Shown in pieces: positions 23,735-35,149 of a stretch of 64,000 nucleotides of DNA. The notes under the pieces are model-generated. The model had not been told where the DNA came from. It ran no database searches and was given only the letters and a program-made list of their open reading frames with translations. This DNA comes from Isoetes taiwanensis. Lineage: Eukaryota; Streptophyta; Lycopodiopsida; Isoetales; Isoetaceae. The DNA lies in assembly GCA_021234155.1 (NCBI GenBank), contig JAJEKV010000003.1, positions 31,171,166 through 31,235,165 on the forward strand, in the 5' to 3' direction. The number at the start of each line of letters is the position of its first letter. Within the stretch, counting starts at the first letter, position 1. The position numbers and the translations under genes are program-made.

Positions 23735-25458
23735 CATCCATGAATGGCCATGAGAAGTATCTTCTTAAGAATATTGATAATATTTTACCTAGTGGATCAC
23801 TTTTCAACTTTGCACATTATTTATCTTATTACTTTAATACGATGTTTATCACAATTCCAAATTTTGATTCTACCAGCCCCACAACATCTATATTGTTAGG
23901 TTTGCCCATAATAAAAGCCAGATCACATCACATCATGAAAGCCAAATCAACCTCACGCTTTCTAGGAATCCACATCAGAATTGCGTCCATTTGAATTGGA
24001 GCACCCTGCCTCAAAATTGAGACGGGCAGATGGGCCTCTGCCCTTCTGGCTTCTCAGTCAAAATTTTAGTTGATTGTTACCATTGTCCGTAATTTTATTT
24101 GGGGTGGGAATGAGGAGCATGCTGTGGTCAAGGTTGCATGGTCCAAATGCACTAGGCCAAAATTTGCAGGTGGTTTGGGTATGACAGATTTCCATCTACA
24201 GAGTAAGATTATGATTTCTAAGTTCATTTGGAGGACCCTTAAGGATATGGTTGACTCTCCTGGAATGCAGCTGGTGAAGAAGTCACTTGCACATTGTGTT
24301 CCTTTTGGGAAAGCTTTGTTAAAACCTCTTCTTCCTTGGAGTCTCTTTTATCAGCTTTGCCCTTTTCCTAATGCCTCCCCTTATTTTGAAAGGCTTGCTG
24401 GAGTCTTGGAGACAATACGGACCTTATTTCGTATATTGATCTTGTTGCATGTCATCAGTTGAGTGCCCCTTGTTGATGGATACCTGTGGAAAATAATCTT
24501 CCACTTTGTGCCTCAGTTTATCCATTAACTCAACGACGCTGAAGGTTAGCAGGAATCTTGATAGTTGCGGCATGGTATGATTCTGGCCAATTAGCAACAT
24601 GGAAAATCTTTCAAACAAAATTCTTATTGTCTCGATGGGATAGACCTATTTGGCAAAAGGTTGCTAGTACTCTACCATTGGTTGCTCCAGAGGTTATTGA
24701 AGTGTGCATGTGGGTTTCCCACTAGAGTGTGCAAAAGCATAGGTTTGTGAACTCTATGTATAGGCTGCTGGTCAATGGTGATATCCTTCTGCCATCCACT
24801 AAGTGGTCCCTTCAGCTCTACTCCTAGTTGGAGACGTATGTGGACTTGGGCTTGGGATAAACTACTCCATTCTAAGGTGGTTGTGCCTTGGTGGCAGATT
24901 CTTCACAGCCCTCATGTGGATGTGCTTGTCCACAGATTTGATCCTCGAGTGTCAGCACTCTGCCCACTGTGCAAGCAAAGGGACGAGACCATTGAGCATT
25001 GTTTCTTTTTATGTGATCATCTCCAGCCTGTTTGGTCTTGGTTGCTTTCTCTTTTTCATGTGACATTGACAAGTCAGCAAGTGCTTCTGGCTATTTATCT
25101 GGATACTTGGATTAAGTTGCAGAGCCAAGCATTTCATTTAGCATCAGGATGGTTGTTGTGGTCCATCTAGAAGCGCAAAAGATTGTGTATCTTTCAGGGT
25201 TTGGATATTCCTCCTGAAGTTGTCCTCCAGGATGCACAAGCTAGAATCGCTAAGGCCTACCATTGTTCTTCGCTTGCTCCTGCCAAGCGACAGTTGATAT
25301 TTGAGTTCTATTTGAGTGTGTTGTCTTATGTATAGGCTGGTGGTTCTATTCAGTAGATCATGTTTGTCCTCTGAGATTTTATTCCCACCTCTGCATTTGT
25401 ATCTGGCTTTTGGCTTGGAGTTTCAATAAAGTTTATCGTTCTTCCAAAAAAAAAAAAG
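23735..25458 (+). mobile_element. L1-like LINE, 3' fragment with poly(A)
   Basis: ORF2 pieces after the RT catalytic core include FLGIHI near 23960, IVRNFIWGGNEEH...GGLGMTDFHLQSK near 24085-24205, and a zf-RVT-like segment WWQILHSPHVDV...CPLCKQRDETIEHCFFLC near 24890-25015. CAATAAAG near 25425 and a terminal A run at 25446-25458 mark the 3' end. A deletion appears to have removed sequence around 24000-24070. Stops are present, so it is inactive. It lacks the hairpin and microsatellite tail of the other LINE family. Confidence 0.82.
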
Positions 25459-26426
25459 GGATAAGATTTGCCAATGCTTCATATAGGAGTTATTGACGCT
25501 AAGTGCCACACTTTGCAGAATTGTCTAGCATTTGCACCTATCTGCCATTAGTTACACCTAACCAACTACTACATGTGATATTGCAGACACCGAGGTGCTA
25601 CACATGCGAGCTTAATTGTATCCCTCACTACACTGCATATACAAATACAAATCCTACTTTCAAAAGAACCAATTCAACATAAGTTCGAACACTTAAGCTT
25701 ACATGAACACTTACATGATCCACATCATAAACATGGCATAGGCGGCTCTTTCGACCCTAGCTTTTCTACCTCAATTCTGACTGATATTCAAAAAATGGAG
25801 GTACCTTGGCATAGTTGTCCAAGCAGTTATTACTCTACTTGAGTCCATACCTGAGCTTGCCAGCAAACAGATCGATTGCATCAAATGGATGCCTAATGTG
25901 GTGCGAGGAGACACATACTTTTACGTATGTTGGAAGAGCATTTATGGAGAGCATTCTGAATTTTCACTTGTCTTTCAATTTTACTCTTACAGAACATCTT
26001 ATAGTGTACCTCTGTTAGACTTGTTACATGAGACAATATAGGTCACAGTGCCATATACTCATTATCTCGCTATAAATGATACTGTAGTGGAGCAAAAGCA
26101 AGCAAATTACTAAAGCCTAGGGTTAAGGAAACAACATAGATGCTTAAAACATGTGGCCATACCTTTATTTCCTGTCAGAATGCTTTAGGTCCAAATTGAT
26201 TTCTTAGTGCATGATGCAGAACATGTGCAGCTCCTGTGATTTTGCAATGTCTTATGAGCCTTTATGTAAAGTGGTGGGGGCAGGACCCATCTGGGTGTGT
26301 TGTAAAGTGTCACATGTCCGATAGGACGCTGCCTTGTGGCGTGACGTTAAAATCTCTTCTTCTTCTTCTTCTTCTTCTTATAACGCTTTTCAGATGTCCA
26401 CTCGAATGCAAAATGAATGACAACAA
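25459..26426. other. Spacer with (TCT)n microsatellite
   Basis: I see no gene. A (TCT)n run occupies about 26347-26370. The right edge abuts the tail of a minus-strand LINE. Confidence 0.4.
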
Positions 26427-27499
26427 ATGAAGAATAGAATAGAATAGAATAGATTTTTCATCGTCCACGGAGACCGATTGGCCTATGGGACCTAAACAAA
26501 AAGAGAGCAGCAAGCACATTACTGTCAGGATTAAAAAACCCTCGCCCCAAAGGGTTTTCGAGGGAAAAACCTTAGCAGTAATAAGTATGCTGGCACGCTG
26601 TACAATTGTATAGGACAGTTTAATACTGTCCCGGAGGACACAACTGAGTCCGTGCATCCATAACCTCCTGGAGGTATGACCCCAACAAACCCACTGACGT
26701 CGTATTCAATAACTCATGCAACGGTTGGCCAGGCACTAGTAATCGAACATACCACTCTCGGATATGGGCAAACGCTGGGCAGATCTGGAGGGCATGACAT
26801 TCATCCTCAATGGCACCCTGGTGGCAACACTGGCAAAGCCTTTCCCCCGCGGTTTCCGAGCCCGAAAGCCCAACGCCCCGCCAACGCGAGACGATGTGCA
26901 CCTGCGGTGAATGGAAGCTATAAGTCCGGGCGCTTCATGGGCAAATGGGTGTACAAGTATCGGTGTGGGCCTCGCGGAGCCGAGGGATTGACTTGATGCC
27001 GATAGTGTGCCAACTTAACGGCGCCGAAAGCATCTGTGATCCCAAAGCTTATGGAAGGAAAGTAGCATCTAGGTACGCCTTTTAAGTGCCTTGTGATCTT
27101 TTCTTTGTCCTCACATGTACGATCTGCTTGCCTGTACACCTCAACATGAGAACCACCGAGCTTGCTTGTCCTTCCAGCAGGCCTTGAGGCATTGGGTTCC
27201 CATCGCCACCTGGCCAAAGCAAGGTTGGGCAAACGTATCACCTATAGCGACCCCTTCCGAAGTAAATGATATAATGTTCCAATGCGGCCCGATTGAAGGG
27301 GTAGGGAAACCCCGCTCTCCTAGAGTAGGATCCGGTATGGAACTGTGGGGCTTTACCCCAAGGGCTCGTGCCAAGAAAGTTTTCTCGTGACCGCCGAGGT
27401 CATTCCAGCGCTGAGGGATATCACCGGACCCCCACACTTCGCCCCCATACAAGAGGACGGCTCGATTTCAAGGCCCGAAACAAGTGGACTGGTGGCGCC
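26427..27499 (-). mobile_element. LINE 3' portion with (TTCTA)n tail
   Basis: On the minus strand, 27480-26620 encodes the end of LINE ORF2 in several frames. [20 protein letters not shown] near 27440 is followed by a helical stretch and the Cys/His segment CQCCHQGAIEDECHALQICP near 26830-26780. The 3' UTR has the paired GGTTTTTCCCTCGAAAACC and CCCATAGGCC AATC GGTCTCCGTGG hairpins, then (TTCTA)n at about 26455-26427. The 5' end lies beside an arogenate dehydratase fragment at 27500. Confidence 0.83.
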
Positions 27500-27814
27500 C
27501 TTGAGGAAGAACCTCGTGCTCTGTTCAAGGCCCTCTCTGTTTTTGCTCTTAGGAAGATCAATCTGACCAAGATTGAAAGCAGGCCTCAGAGAAACAGACC
27601 TTTGAGGATTATAGATGATTCAAACAGCAATGGAAGCGACAAGTACTTTGAATACCTTTTCTACATTGATTTTGAATGCTCCATGGCAGAACCCAGAGCC
27701 CAAAATGCTCTTGGCCAGTTACAGGAATTTGCAAGTTTTCTTAGATTACTGGATAGCTACCCCATGGATATGACTCCAGTAGCTCCAGACAGACTCATGT
27801 TCATTAAGATCTAA
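27500..27814 (+). pseudogene. Arogenate/prephenate dehydratase C-terminal ACT fragment
   Basis: The frame encodes the regulatory ACT domain and tail of plant arogenate dehydratase, the plastid enzyme of phenylalanine synthesis. It reads [57 protein letters not shown] and [10 protein letters not shown], ending at TAA 27812-27814. The segment is open and well conserved over 104 residues. The catalytic domain and plastid transit peptide are not in the window. Homology begins exactly where the reverse-oriented LINE ends, with no visible splice acceptor. It is therefore most likely a fragment truncated at a rearrangement or retrocopy boundary. The last exon of a gene whose earlier exons lie left of the LINE is less likely, since I find none there. 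Confidence 0.82.
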
Positions 27815-28829
27815 GAGCCCTATACTGATAAAGGGTCGAGGATGGCATATTTATTACAGATAACATTTAGTTGCTACGAAATTGATAGAGCTCAAGCATC
27901 AAATTGATTGCAAAGTTGTAAAGTTGTGCTCGTTGTTTCCCAGAATCATGTACTTATTGAGACTGAAACGACTGTATCATGCAATAAAAGGGATGAATTA
28001 TATCTATAGATTGGGTTTTAAGTGAAGTTTGTATGTTTATAGATGCAATGAATTGTGCATTTTAGGGATATATAGCCTAGATAGCATAAACATCATTTAA
28101 TGCTTAACTTCAGATTACCTTAGATTATGGATTGGAAGCATCAAACTAACATATTTCCTTTGATGTATGTCTATAATCTTGTATAGATGACAGATTTTCT
28201 TGCTAACTTTTTGTCAACATAAATGTTTATGCTTTGCAGCAAAAATGGTTCCAATGTTTAAGCTGTTTGCTGGCGGGCCTTTAGGTTCTGGAAACCAATG
28301 GTATGAAAAAATCATACATCTAATCTACCTTGTTAATTTGGGATTTTCTAGTCTGGCTTAAAACACTTTTGGAATTTTTTTTAACTTATTTGCATAAGGT
28401 TTTGAGGAGTTTGTCTGCCGGAAAAAATTTCCGCTTTCCGAAAATCGGGAGATTTTTTTTTTTTTGACATGAATTTGGGGCCCTTGATTTTCGATTGATT
28501 CCACTTTGACTCTCCTGTTCGATTGCAGCTAGCCCTAAGCATGCATGCCACGATTGCCCCAATCGTCTCAGAGTAGCTTCTAATATCATTCATGTGATGC
28601 TGATGATGTTTCAGCTTCGTGATTCTTGCCATATCCCAGCCTCTCCATCGTTTTACTGGAGTAGGTTGAAATTCTATTTCGTTTCATCGTCTGCTTGGTA
28701 CCATACCATTGCATAGCTAGAAGGGATCCGCATGATGTCGAGAGCCGAATCGTAGAAGGTTTGATTAGGGCCTTTGTTTTTTGCTTTACATTACCATTTG
28801 TAAAATTAAAGAGCCACGTTTAGATTGTT
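27815..28829. other. Region after dehydratase fragment
   Basis: The first 200 bases could be the old 3' UTR of the dehydratase; ATGCAATAAAAGGG lies near 27980. Around 28239-28300 an AG|...|GT-bounded frame reads [19 protein letters not shown], an exon-like phrase I do not recognise. A segment of about 75 bp at 28325-28400 recurs diverged at 47808-47885. Confidence 0.35.
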
Positions 28830-28949
28830 TTGGATATCTGAGGGTTCACGTGATAGTCCTCTTTTCTGGTTAGTATATTCTATACCCTTTTGCCTGGCTG
28901 TCATATCCTACTAAAAACCCAACCTCAGCCCTGTTATCTAGTTTTCTTC

Positions 28950-29976
28950 TTAACTCAGATGGAGTATGAGTGTACACCAAACATCCGTACACTTTGTACT
29001 TCTCATAATCAATAAACATCCGTACACTTTGTACTTCTCATAATCAATCTTTCTGTCAGGATTCCATATACAATCTGGTACATTACCCTGCAGACTTGTA
29101 GATGGGAGAACATTTTGTATTTCTGCTGCAGTTTGCAAAGCTTCTTCCCATAAGGTATTTGGTAATCCACTTTGCTTTAGCATAGACCTAACTGCATCCA
29201 TTAATGTTCGATTCTTCCTTTCTGAGACTCCATTTTGCTGCGGGGTATATCTGCACGTGACTTGTCTTTTGATTCCATGTGTAATGCAAAAGGTTCTAAA
29301 TTTTGCTGACAAGTATTCTCCCCCTCTGTCTGACCTTATACACTTAAGTTTGTGACCTGTTTCCCTCTCCATTTCTGTTACATATTGTTTGAAAGCATCT
29401 AGAGCTTGAGACTTTCTTCAGACAATATATTTTACATTTTCTGCTATGATCATCAGTGAAGGTGATAAAGTATTGGTTGTGGTTTCTACTTTGCACGTTT
29501 AATGGACCACATAGGTCTGAATGTACCAATTCCAAAGTCTGGGATGCTCTGGTCTTTCTTTTAGGGAATGGCAATCTATGCAACTTACCAAGAGCACACC
29601 CTTCACATATGAATCTTCCTTTGTTATCACAGAAATCTATATGCCCTTGTTTATGCAAAATGTCTAGATTCTTGTGATTTGTATGTGCCAATCTAGTGTG
29701 CCACATTTCAATGCCAATTTCTGATATTGTATTCACACCATCATACATAAGATTATCAAGCTCAAATAAGTTGCCAACCCTTTTGCCATAAAACTTTACT
29801 TCATTATTAAGTAGCACAGTACATTGGTCTGCATCAAATGTAACTCTGTATCCTAAGTCACACAACTGACTTACTGAAATTAAAATTTTTATGATGGCTG
29901 GAACACATAGCACATCTTCTATATTTATAATATTTCCATCTAAATCTCTGAGCTGCAGCAATCCCCTCCCTTGCAC
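28950..29976 (-). pseudogene. Copia GAG-pre-integrase and integrase, frameshifted
   Basis: Frame one (29976-29344) has the HHCC module MWHTRLAHTNHKNLDILHKQ...CEGCALGKLHRLPFP and the first integrase Asp in LVHSDLCGP. A frame change near 29370-29420 leads to a second frame (29372-28950) with IRSDRGGEYLS and YTPQQNGVSERKNRTLMD. All three acidic catalytic residues are therefore present but split between frames. The C-terminal part contains a 35-bp tandem duplication (28979-29048). Confidence 0.88.
28979..29048. repeat. Two 35-bp tandem copies in Copia integrase
   Basis: AAACATCCGTACACTTTGTA and the next 15 bases occur at 28979-29013 and 29014-29048 with no visible difference. The unit is not a multiple of three, so the duplication itself shifts the frame. 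Confidence 0.93.
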
Positions 29977-30074
29977 ATCTTGTAAGGTTCCATTGCCTAC
30001 TTGGATTTTCCTTGATTTTGCTGTTGAGATGTTCTTTAAAAATCGATGAGTCCGAACTCATGATCTTTCAGCTC

Positions 30075-31160
30075 TTAATCAACTATCAAATGATTACTTT
30101 TATTAGTACAAACATCCTCATTGATAACTGCAAAACCATGTATTACCTCATCTTCATCTTCTGCTGATTTGGTTTTCTCCTCTTGTACTTCTCGTGCCAC
30201 ATAGGCTCTCTCATAATTTCGGCCTCTACCTCTTCCAGACCTCCCAGAGCTTGAATCACCTCTTCCTCTTGATGCTCTGCCAGAATTCTTTGGTGTAGGG
30301 CATTTGGAAGCCATATGCCCTCTACCACCACATGTGAAACAATTGAATTCTTTTCTAGCTTTAGGACATTCATTTTTATAATGTCCAGCTTCATGATAGT
30401 GATAGCAAATAACCTTATCTTTCCTTTTAATCATCAAGATCTCAGGAGTTTCTTCAGTTTGTCTTAGAATTTTTTTCTGCTCCCATTCAGTTCTCAGCAT
30501 AACTTCTGCTTCTTCTCTACTTTTGTTTGAGTTTCTAATAAACAAGGCTAGAGTTTCATTCTCACTTATTGCCCTGGATATTTGTAATACCTGACTCCTA
30601 TCAGATATTATTACACCAGCCCCTTCAAGGTCAGCCAGTAAATTATCAAATTTATTAAAGAATTTGGATACATCCTCATCCTCTTTTAGCTTTAAATTCC
30701 TCAATTCAGTTTCCAAGACGTCTATTTGAGAGGAAGTCTTTTCCTCATAATGCTTAAGGAGATATTTCCACATCTCCCTAGGACTTAATGATCTAATTCT
30801 TAGACGAATAGCAGGACTCAACTTACAAGTTATAATGCCCTGGGCTTCTTTGGTTTTGGTCAGCAAAGACTTCTCTCGAACTGTACTTGAAGCTCCTCAC
30901 GAACCATAGCGGCACTTCACCTGGCAAAGACACGCACTCACCATTTAACTCTCTGATTGACCGATTGACCTCCGGCCTCAAGCATCGAAAGCTCAGAGGC
31001 AGCCTCGCCACCATACCTGCAGACACTTGACTATTAGGATCTACAACTTCCCAAAGATCTTCAACATCCAATACATGCATGATAGCATCTTTCCAGAGTT
31101 GAAATCCTGCACCTCCCTTGTACACCTCTATGGTGTTGAGCAAACTAGCTCCAAACCTGC
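30075..31160 (-). pseudogene. Copia gag with two zinc knuckles
   Basis: Gag starts with MASRFGASLLNTIEVYKGG (about 31167), covers a UBN2-type capsid segment, and changes frame near 30850. It continues open for over 260 residues to 30075. MWKYLLKHYEEKTSSQ and LRNLKLKEDEDVSKF are typical of Copia gag. The first knuckle is CYHYHEAGHYKNEC, where the second Cys of C-x2-C-x4-H-x4-C is Tyr. The second, CFTCGGRGHMASKC, is intact. The tail is rich in Arg/Gly/Ser. The frame stops just after LIVD, where the protease Asp-Ser-Gly motif should continue. Confidence 0.85.
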
Positions 31161-31173
31161 TAGCCATAGCTCA

Positions 31174-31185
31174 GCTCTGATACCA
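31174..31185 (-). other. Primer-binding site, initiator tRNA-Met
   Basis: The minus strand reads TGGTATCAGAGC, one base away from the CA end of the adjoining LTR. It fixes the orientation of the Copia element to its left. Confidence 0.9.
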
Positions 31186-31186
31186 C

Positions 31187-32150
31187 TGATAGATAATTCA
31201 CAGGAAATAATAACAAGTTTAACACTTTACAATTGGCTAGCAAAGTTTTTCTTGCAACTCAATTTGTCATTCAAATGCTCAAATCTATTTACTCAACCAT
31301 TCTTATGAAGTCATTAAGCAAGGTATTTGAGAAGCCAAGTTGTGGTCATTCATTCTCAAATAATCCTAGCATATAATGTAACTTAAACTTCAGTTCTTCA
31401 TACAAGCAAATAATAATAAACCAAATGCTAATGGTTCTACTGTAGCTCGGGTCATTGACCCAATTACTGTAGCTGTTTGACCACGATCATTCACTTCAAC
31501 TCTTCTCCTCCTTTACTTGATCGATCCGTCTACATGCAGAGCCCCATCCCCCAAATATTATCTCCGCAATTTATTTAGGCAGTCCGACGGTTAAGGCCTA
31601 CCGATCCGGCAAGCTGCTAAATGAAGACGTCTTCACGTAGGAATTATCCCACATGCTCAAACCTTTGTATAAGCCCGTTCAAATGTTAAACCATTGGATA
31701 TGATTTAACTTAGTAAATCATATAGGTAACCATTACCTAGGCAATTATTAACCTAGGTAATCATGTAAATCATATAATCCGTCATGATTCTAGTATGCTA
31801 CTTCTGTATCATGAAAGTCATGGTACAATTGCATGATGCTTTCCAAATCTTGCACATATTCTCCTTCTTAAGAGCTTCAACAATAATTATAGCAATCATA
31901 AGATCTCAGCTCACTTTAGTACCTTCACTGCCACTGCTTCTCATGAATGTACAGTCACTTGTAATGTTTTTAGCAATGATCAAACTTCCACTCCCACTGC
32001 TTCTCATGGAAGTGTACCAAACTTATAAAGCTGAAATTTTATCAGTTTTGATGCAGAGTAGCTGCTTACAATGCACTAGGAGTTGGTGCACAATACATAT
32101 CCGGTACCCAGTTTTTGTATATTCCACATTCTTAAGTGCTGCTCGCATTT
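31187..32150 (-). other. Probable 5' LTR of minus-strand Copia plus spacer
   Basis: The LTR ending at 31187 must extend to higher coordinates, but with no second LTR in the window its start cannot be fixed. Somewhere in 31500-31800 is plausible. Beyond that is AT-rich spacer. A short repeat, CCACTGCTTCTCATG, occurs near 31935 and 31998. Confidence 0.45.
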
Positions 32151-33860
32151 CAGGTTTGTGTTGTGTTTTGCTATGAAGTTGGTATACAATTAGTGGAATT
32201 CCTGACCTCAAGTAAGTTAAGCTTTTGAATAATTTATTAGCCAGATTAGGCAAATTAAGTGAGGACAGAAACTCATTGTTTAGTTCTACTTTAAATAGTT
32301 ATACTCTTGATGTCATTTGTATTTTATGCAGAGCCAATTTGTAGGTATATAGGTTTGGAATTATGCTATGTTTTGGTGGTTCATATTGTCAGGATGATCT
32401 TTTGGCTTCACATGGAAAAGAATATATGGAGCTTCAAAGGCCTCTTCCTGTGTTGGGCCATGTGTGAGTTTATCTATTACCCTGTATCTTTTGTCCCTCA
32501 GTCTAGAGCAGTAATTACTTTTTACTATGGGAGCTCAACTGATCATAAGGATATTCCTGATCTATTATACATAAGGAATAGATACATAAGGAATGACGAT
32601 ACAAAAGTGGTTTGCTTGAAATTGAAAATTGCATGAGAGGTTTTTGTTATCTTCAGTCCTCTGTCCATGTCAAGTTCTCGCGCTCTTTGCAGGAACCAAA
32701 AACAGATTAGTTCAGATTGAAAATTGCATGAGAGATTTTTGCGATCTTTGTCCATGCTAAGTTTCATGTTCTTTGCAGGAACCAAGTAAGCCTTGAAGAG
32801 TTTATTTAACCATAGTTGAATACAACAGTGCACTGTGGACAAAAAAGACAGAATGGGAAAGAACATTACAGAATGGAAAAGAACAGAGGTTCAGGACCTA
32901 ATTGGCTCTGTTTTACCACCAAGGAGAAATGTTGGATGCATGTTAAACTTCTTTCTTGGTTCAAAACAATTCGAAACAGTCTCCAAGTTCATGACCGTGT
33001 GCAAAATTTTGGATTTTATGATGTTTTTATCCTAGATGAGTATAAATTTGGCAAAGCCGTTGAGATGTAATGGCATGCATGCAGTCGTTGTTTCTGTATG
33101 CAACTAATTTAAACCTTCATATAGACAATATATTCAAATGACTGTGCATATATTTTCTAGATGCTAACAAATGAACATGTTGCTGCTTCAGGTCATGGAT
33201 TTCTGACCAATTATTTGGGGTGGACCACCTGCCTCCTCCTCCTGTACTGCTAGGTAACATTCGAATAATTTTCCTATCTTGATATTTCATGATTAATTTA
33301 GCATGTTAGACACACATTAAAGGTCTGAAAGTGCTAAGCAATGACTATAAAGGAGCATATAATAATGCTCATAATTTAATAAACTTACTGTTGGTAAAAC
33401 GTCTTTATGTTCATTTAATATTAAGAACATTTAGTTGTACAGGTGCTATGATGTGGACGGAGGAAAAGGCTGAGATGGAAAGCTAAGGTAAATAGAATTC
33501 TTCCTTGAATTATTTTTCATTCTTTTATCTAAAATATTACAGTCTTTGTATATGCCTGTTTTACAGGAGAATGATTTGAAGCAACCACTATGTGCTAATG
33601 TTGGCCAGAATGGTACTGATAACATTAATCACATGAATTTGGTACTGCATTCATTTGTTGCAAATCCAAAACACGGAGTGTTTCTTCGGATGTTGCAGTA
33701 AGTGTACTCAATCTGGCTATTGGTTTTGCATTTTGCCTAACATGAGATCTGTGAGATCTGTGAACGCCACCATTACTCTGTTGATGTTGTTACTAACATC
33801 TATGTAGGAATCATGCTTTGGAGGACAACAAGCTTCATGTTATCAAGAAAAGATGATTCA
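32150..33860 (+). other. Exon-like pieces of an unrecognised split gene
   Basis: Several short open pieces are bounded by plausible AG and GT sites on the plus strand. They include DDLLASHGKEYMELQRPLPV near 32393-32460, EVQDLIGSVLPPRRNVGC and NFFLGSKQFETVSKFMTVC near 32890-33000, SWISDQLFGVDHLPPPPVLL near 33193-33254, ENDLKQPLCANVGQNGTDN near 33568-33625, and NHALEDNKLHVIKKR near 33813-33855. I do not recognise the family, and phases do not chain cleanly through every piece. It may be a live gene, or a decayed one whose other exons are lost. A duplicated segment at 32619-32787 lies inside. Confidence 0.35.
32619..32787 (+). repeat. Diverged tandem duplication with duplicated splice-acceptor-like end
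   Basis: Two copies (about 32619-32697 and 32717-32787) start ATTGAAAATTGCATGAGAG and end CTTTGCAGGAACCA. They differ by several substitutions and small indels. Both carry the same TTTGCAG|GAACC acceptor-like end. Confidence 0.82.
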
Positions 33861-34793
33861 TAGCTTTTATGAATTGCGTGACTGTCAATCTTTTTATTTG
33901 GAAAAAAGACTTGGATCTGTCATTTCATGTAACACTTCCATGGGCAATGAGAGATGTTTAGTAAACATCAGAGCTAGCCTTTGAATTGGATACTCGCATA
34001 CGTTAAATGTATACATCTTCTTTCCATAGTGTAGACGTTCTAATTATATTTTCTCTATCACTACTGTAAGGAGCATGTTCTTATGTCTGCACTTTGTTAT
34101 ACAGGTTTGTTTGTCTATGAAAGCTGGACTCTCACAAGACCGGTATTCAATTGGTTGCGCTACAGATTGGTTTCATTTCTAGCTTTGGAAACAATATATG
34201 ATAGCTTATTATACTTGGAACAAGCTGAGTGGATTTATGTGCATGTTGCAGACAAAATATATGATGTGTACTAATGGATGTAGTTATGTGACCTAGCATA
34301 CCTTCAACACTGAATCAATTCTTTAGGACCAGTTTAGAATGGTTCTGATTCTCCAATTGAAGAAAAGACCTCATTTGTTCTCTTAAAAGAAAGTTTCCAG
34401 TTGTCCTTTGATGGGGTAGACCAGTATATATTCACTCGGTGCGTTTAGTCTTAGCTCTTGCTACATGAAATGTGAAGACACATTGACAAATTGATGCAAA
34501 AATGATCTGTAAGAAATGGCATGCAAGAGGACCCAAGAAGCTACTCATGGAGAACTTGCTTCTTGCTTGGAACAAATCCTTCGACCAAGATTTTTAAAAG
34601 CTTCAAAGGGTCGCTCTTCTCCATTTTGTATGTGCCATAAGAGAGGACACTCCTGCTACAAATGCAATTCTTTAAGCTCTCAAGATGGATACAACCTTTA
34701 CACTTTGGATGAAGGGTTTCATACTTCTGCTGTCTCTCTGAGTTGCAGAATTGCTCCAAAGTGCCCATAGAAATTCCTATTTGCTTAGTTGGT
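33861..34793. other. Spacer with one small Cys/His-rich frame
   Basis: I see nothing recognisable except a plus-strand frame at 34516-34770 of 84 residues. It contains CMCHKRGHSCYKC, reminiscent of a zinc-knuckle, and could be a retroelement ORF remnant, since it sits just before a LINE 3' end. No family match is claimed. Confidence 0.3.
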
Positions 34794-34918
34794 TGAAAAC
34801 CTTTCGAGGTAGGGGTTTTTTAATCCTAGTAGTAATGATTGTACTAGCCCATTGTATGGGTCCCATGACCTATTGGTCTCCGTGGACGTTAAAAAAACTA
34901 TTCTATTCTATTCTTTGA
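34794..34918 (+). mobile_element. LINE 3' end, short copy with (TTCTA)n tail
   Basis: From GAAAACCTTTCGAGG the sequence matches the minus-strand 3' end at 9766-9880 almost base for base. It includes GGGTCCCATGACC TATT GGTCTCCGTGG and ends in TTCTATTCTATTC. Only the 3' UTR was copied. Confidence 0.9.
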
Positions 34919-34950
34919 ATGTGAGAGTTGAATGTGATAGCTAACAGACT

Positions 34951-35038
34951 TTTGCAAATTCAGTCCTTTCTACCATTGCTTATTTTAAGATTTTACAATT
35001 TTGCAAATTCAGTCCTTTCTATCATTGCTTATTTTAAG
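34951..35038. repeat. 39-bp direct duplication
   Basis: TTTGCAAATTCAGTCCTTTC plus 19 bases occurs at 34951-34989 and 35000-35038, with one difference between copies. Confidence 0.9.
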
Positions 35039-35149
35039 CTATAGGGCGATCGCGGATATAGAGATAGGATGAAAAGGATGATGGAGAGCCAAGTGAAGAG
35101 GAAAATAGACTAATAGACAATTATAAACCTAAGAAACGACGAGACGTGA

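Larger units (their letters stand above)
28830..31187 (-). mobile_element. Ty1/Copia element, 5' half (gag, protease, integrase)
   Basis: Read on the minus strand, a primer-binding site TGGTATCAGAGC at 31185-31174 lies just after an LTR end (CTATCA at about 31187). It is followed by gag with zinc knuckles, a decayed protease, GAG-pre-integrase, integrase, and the post-integrase phrase GFLVGYDSQAKGYRIY near 28900-28850. Reverse transcriptase, RNase H and the 3' LTR are missing, so the element is truncated near 28830. Several frameshifts make it inactive. Residues are better preserved than in the 10.7 kb element. Confidence 0.88.
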
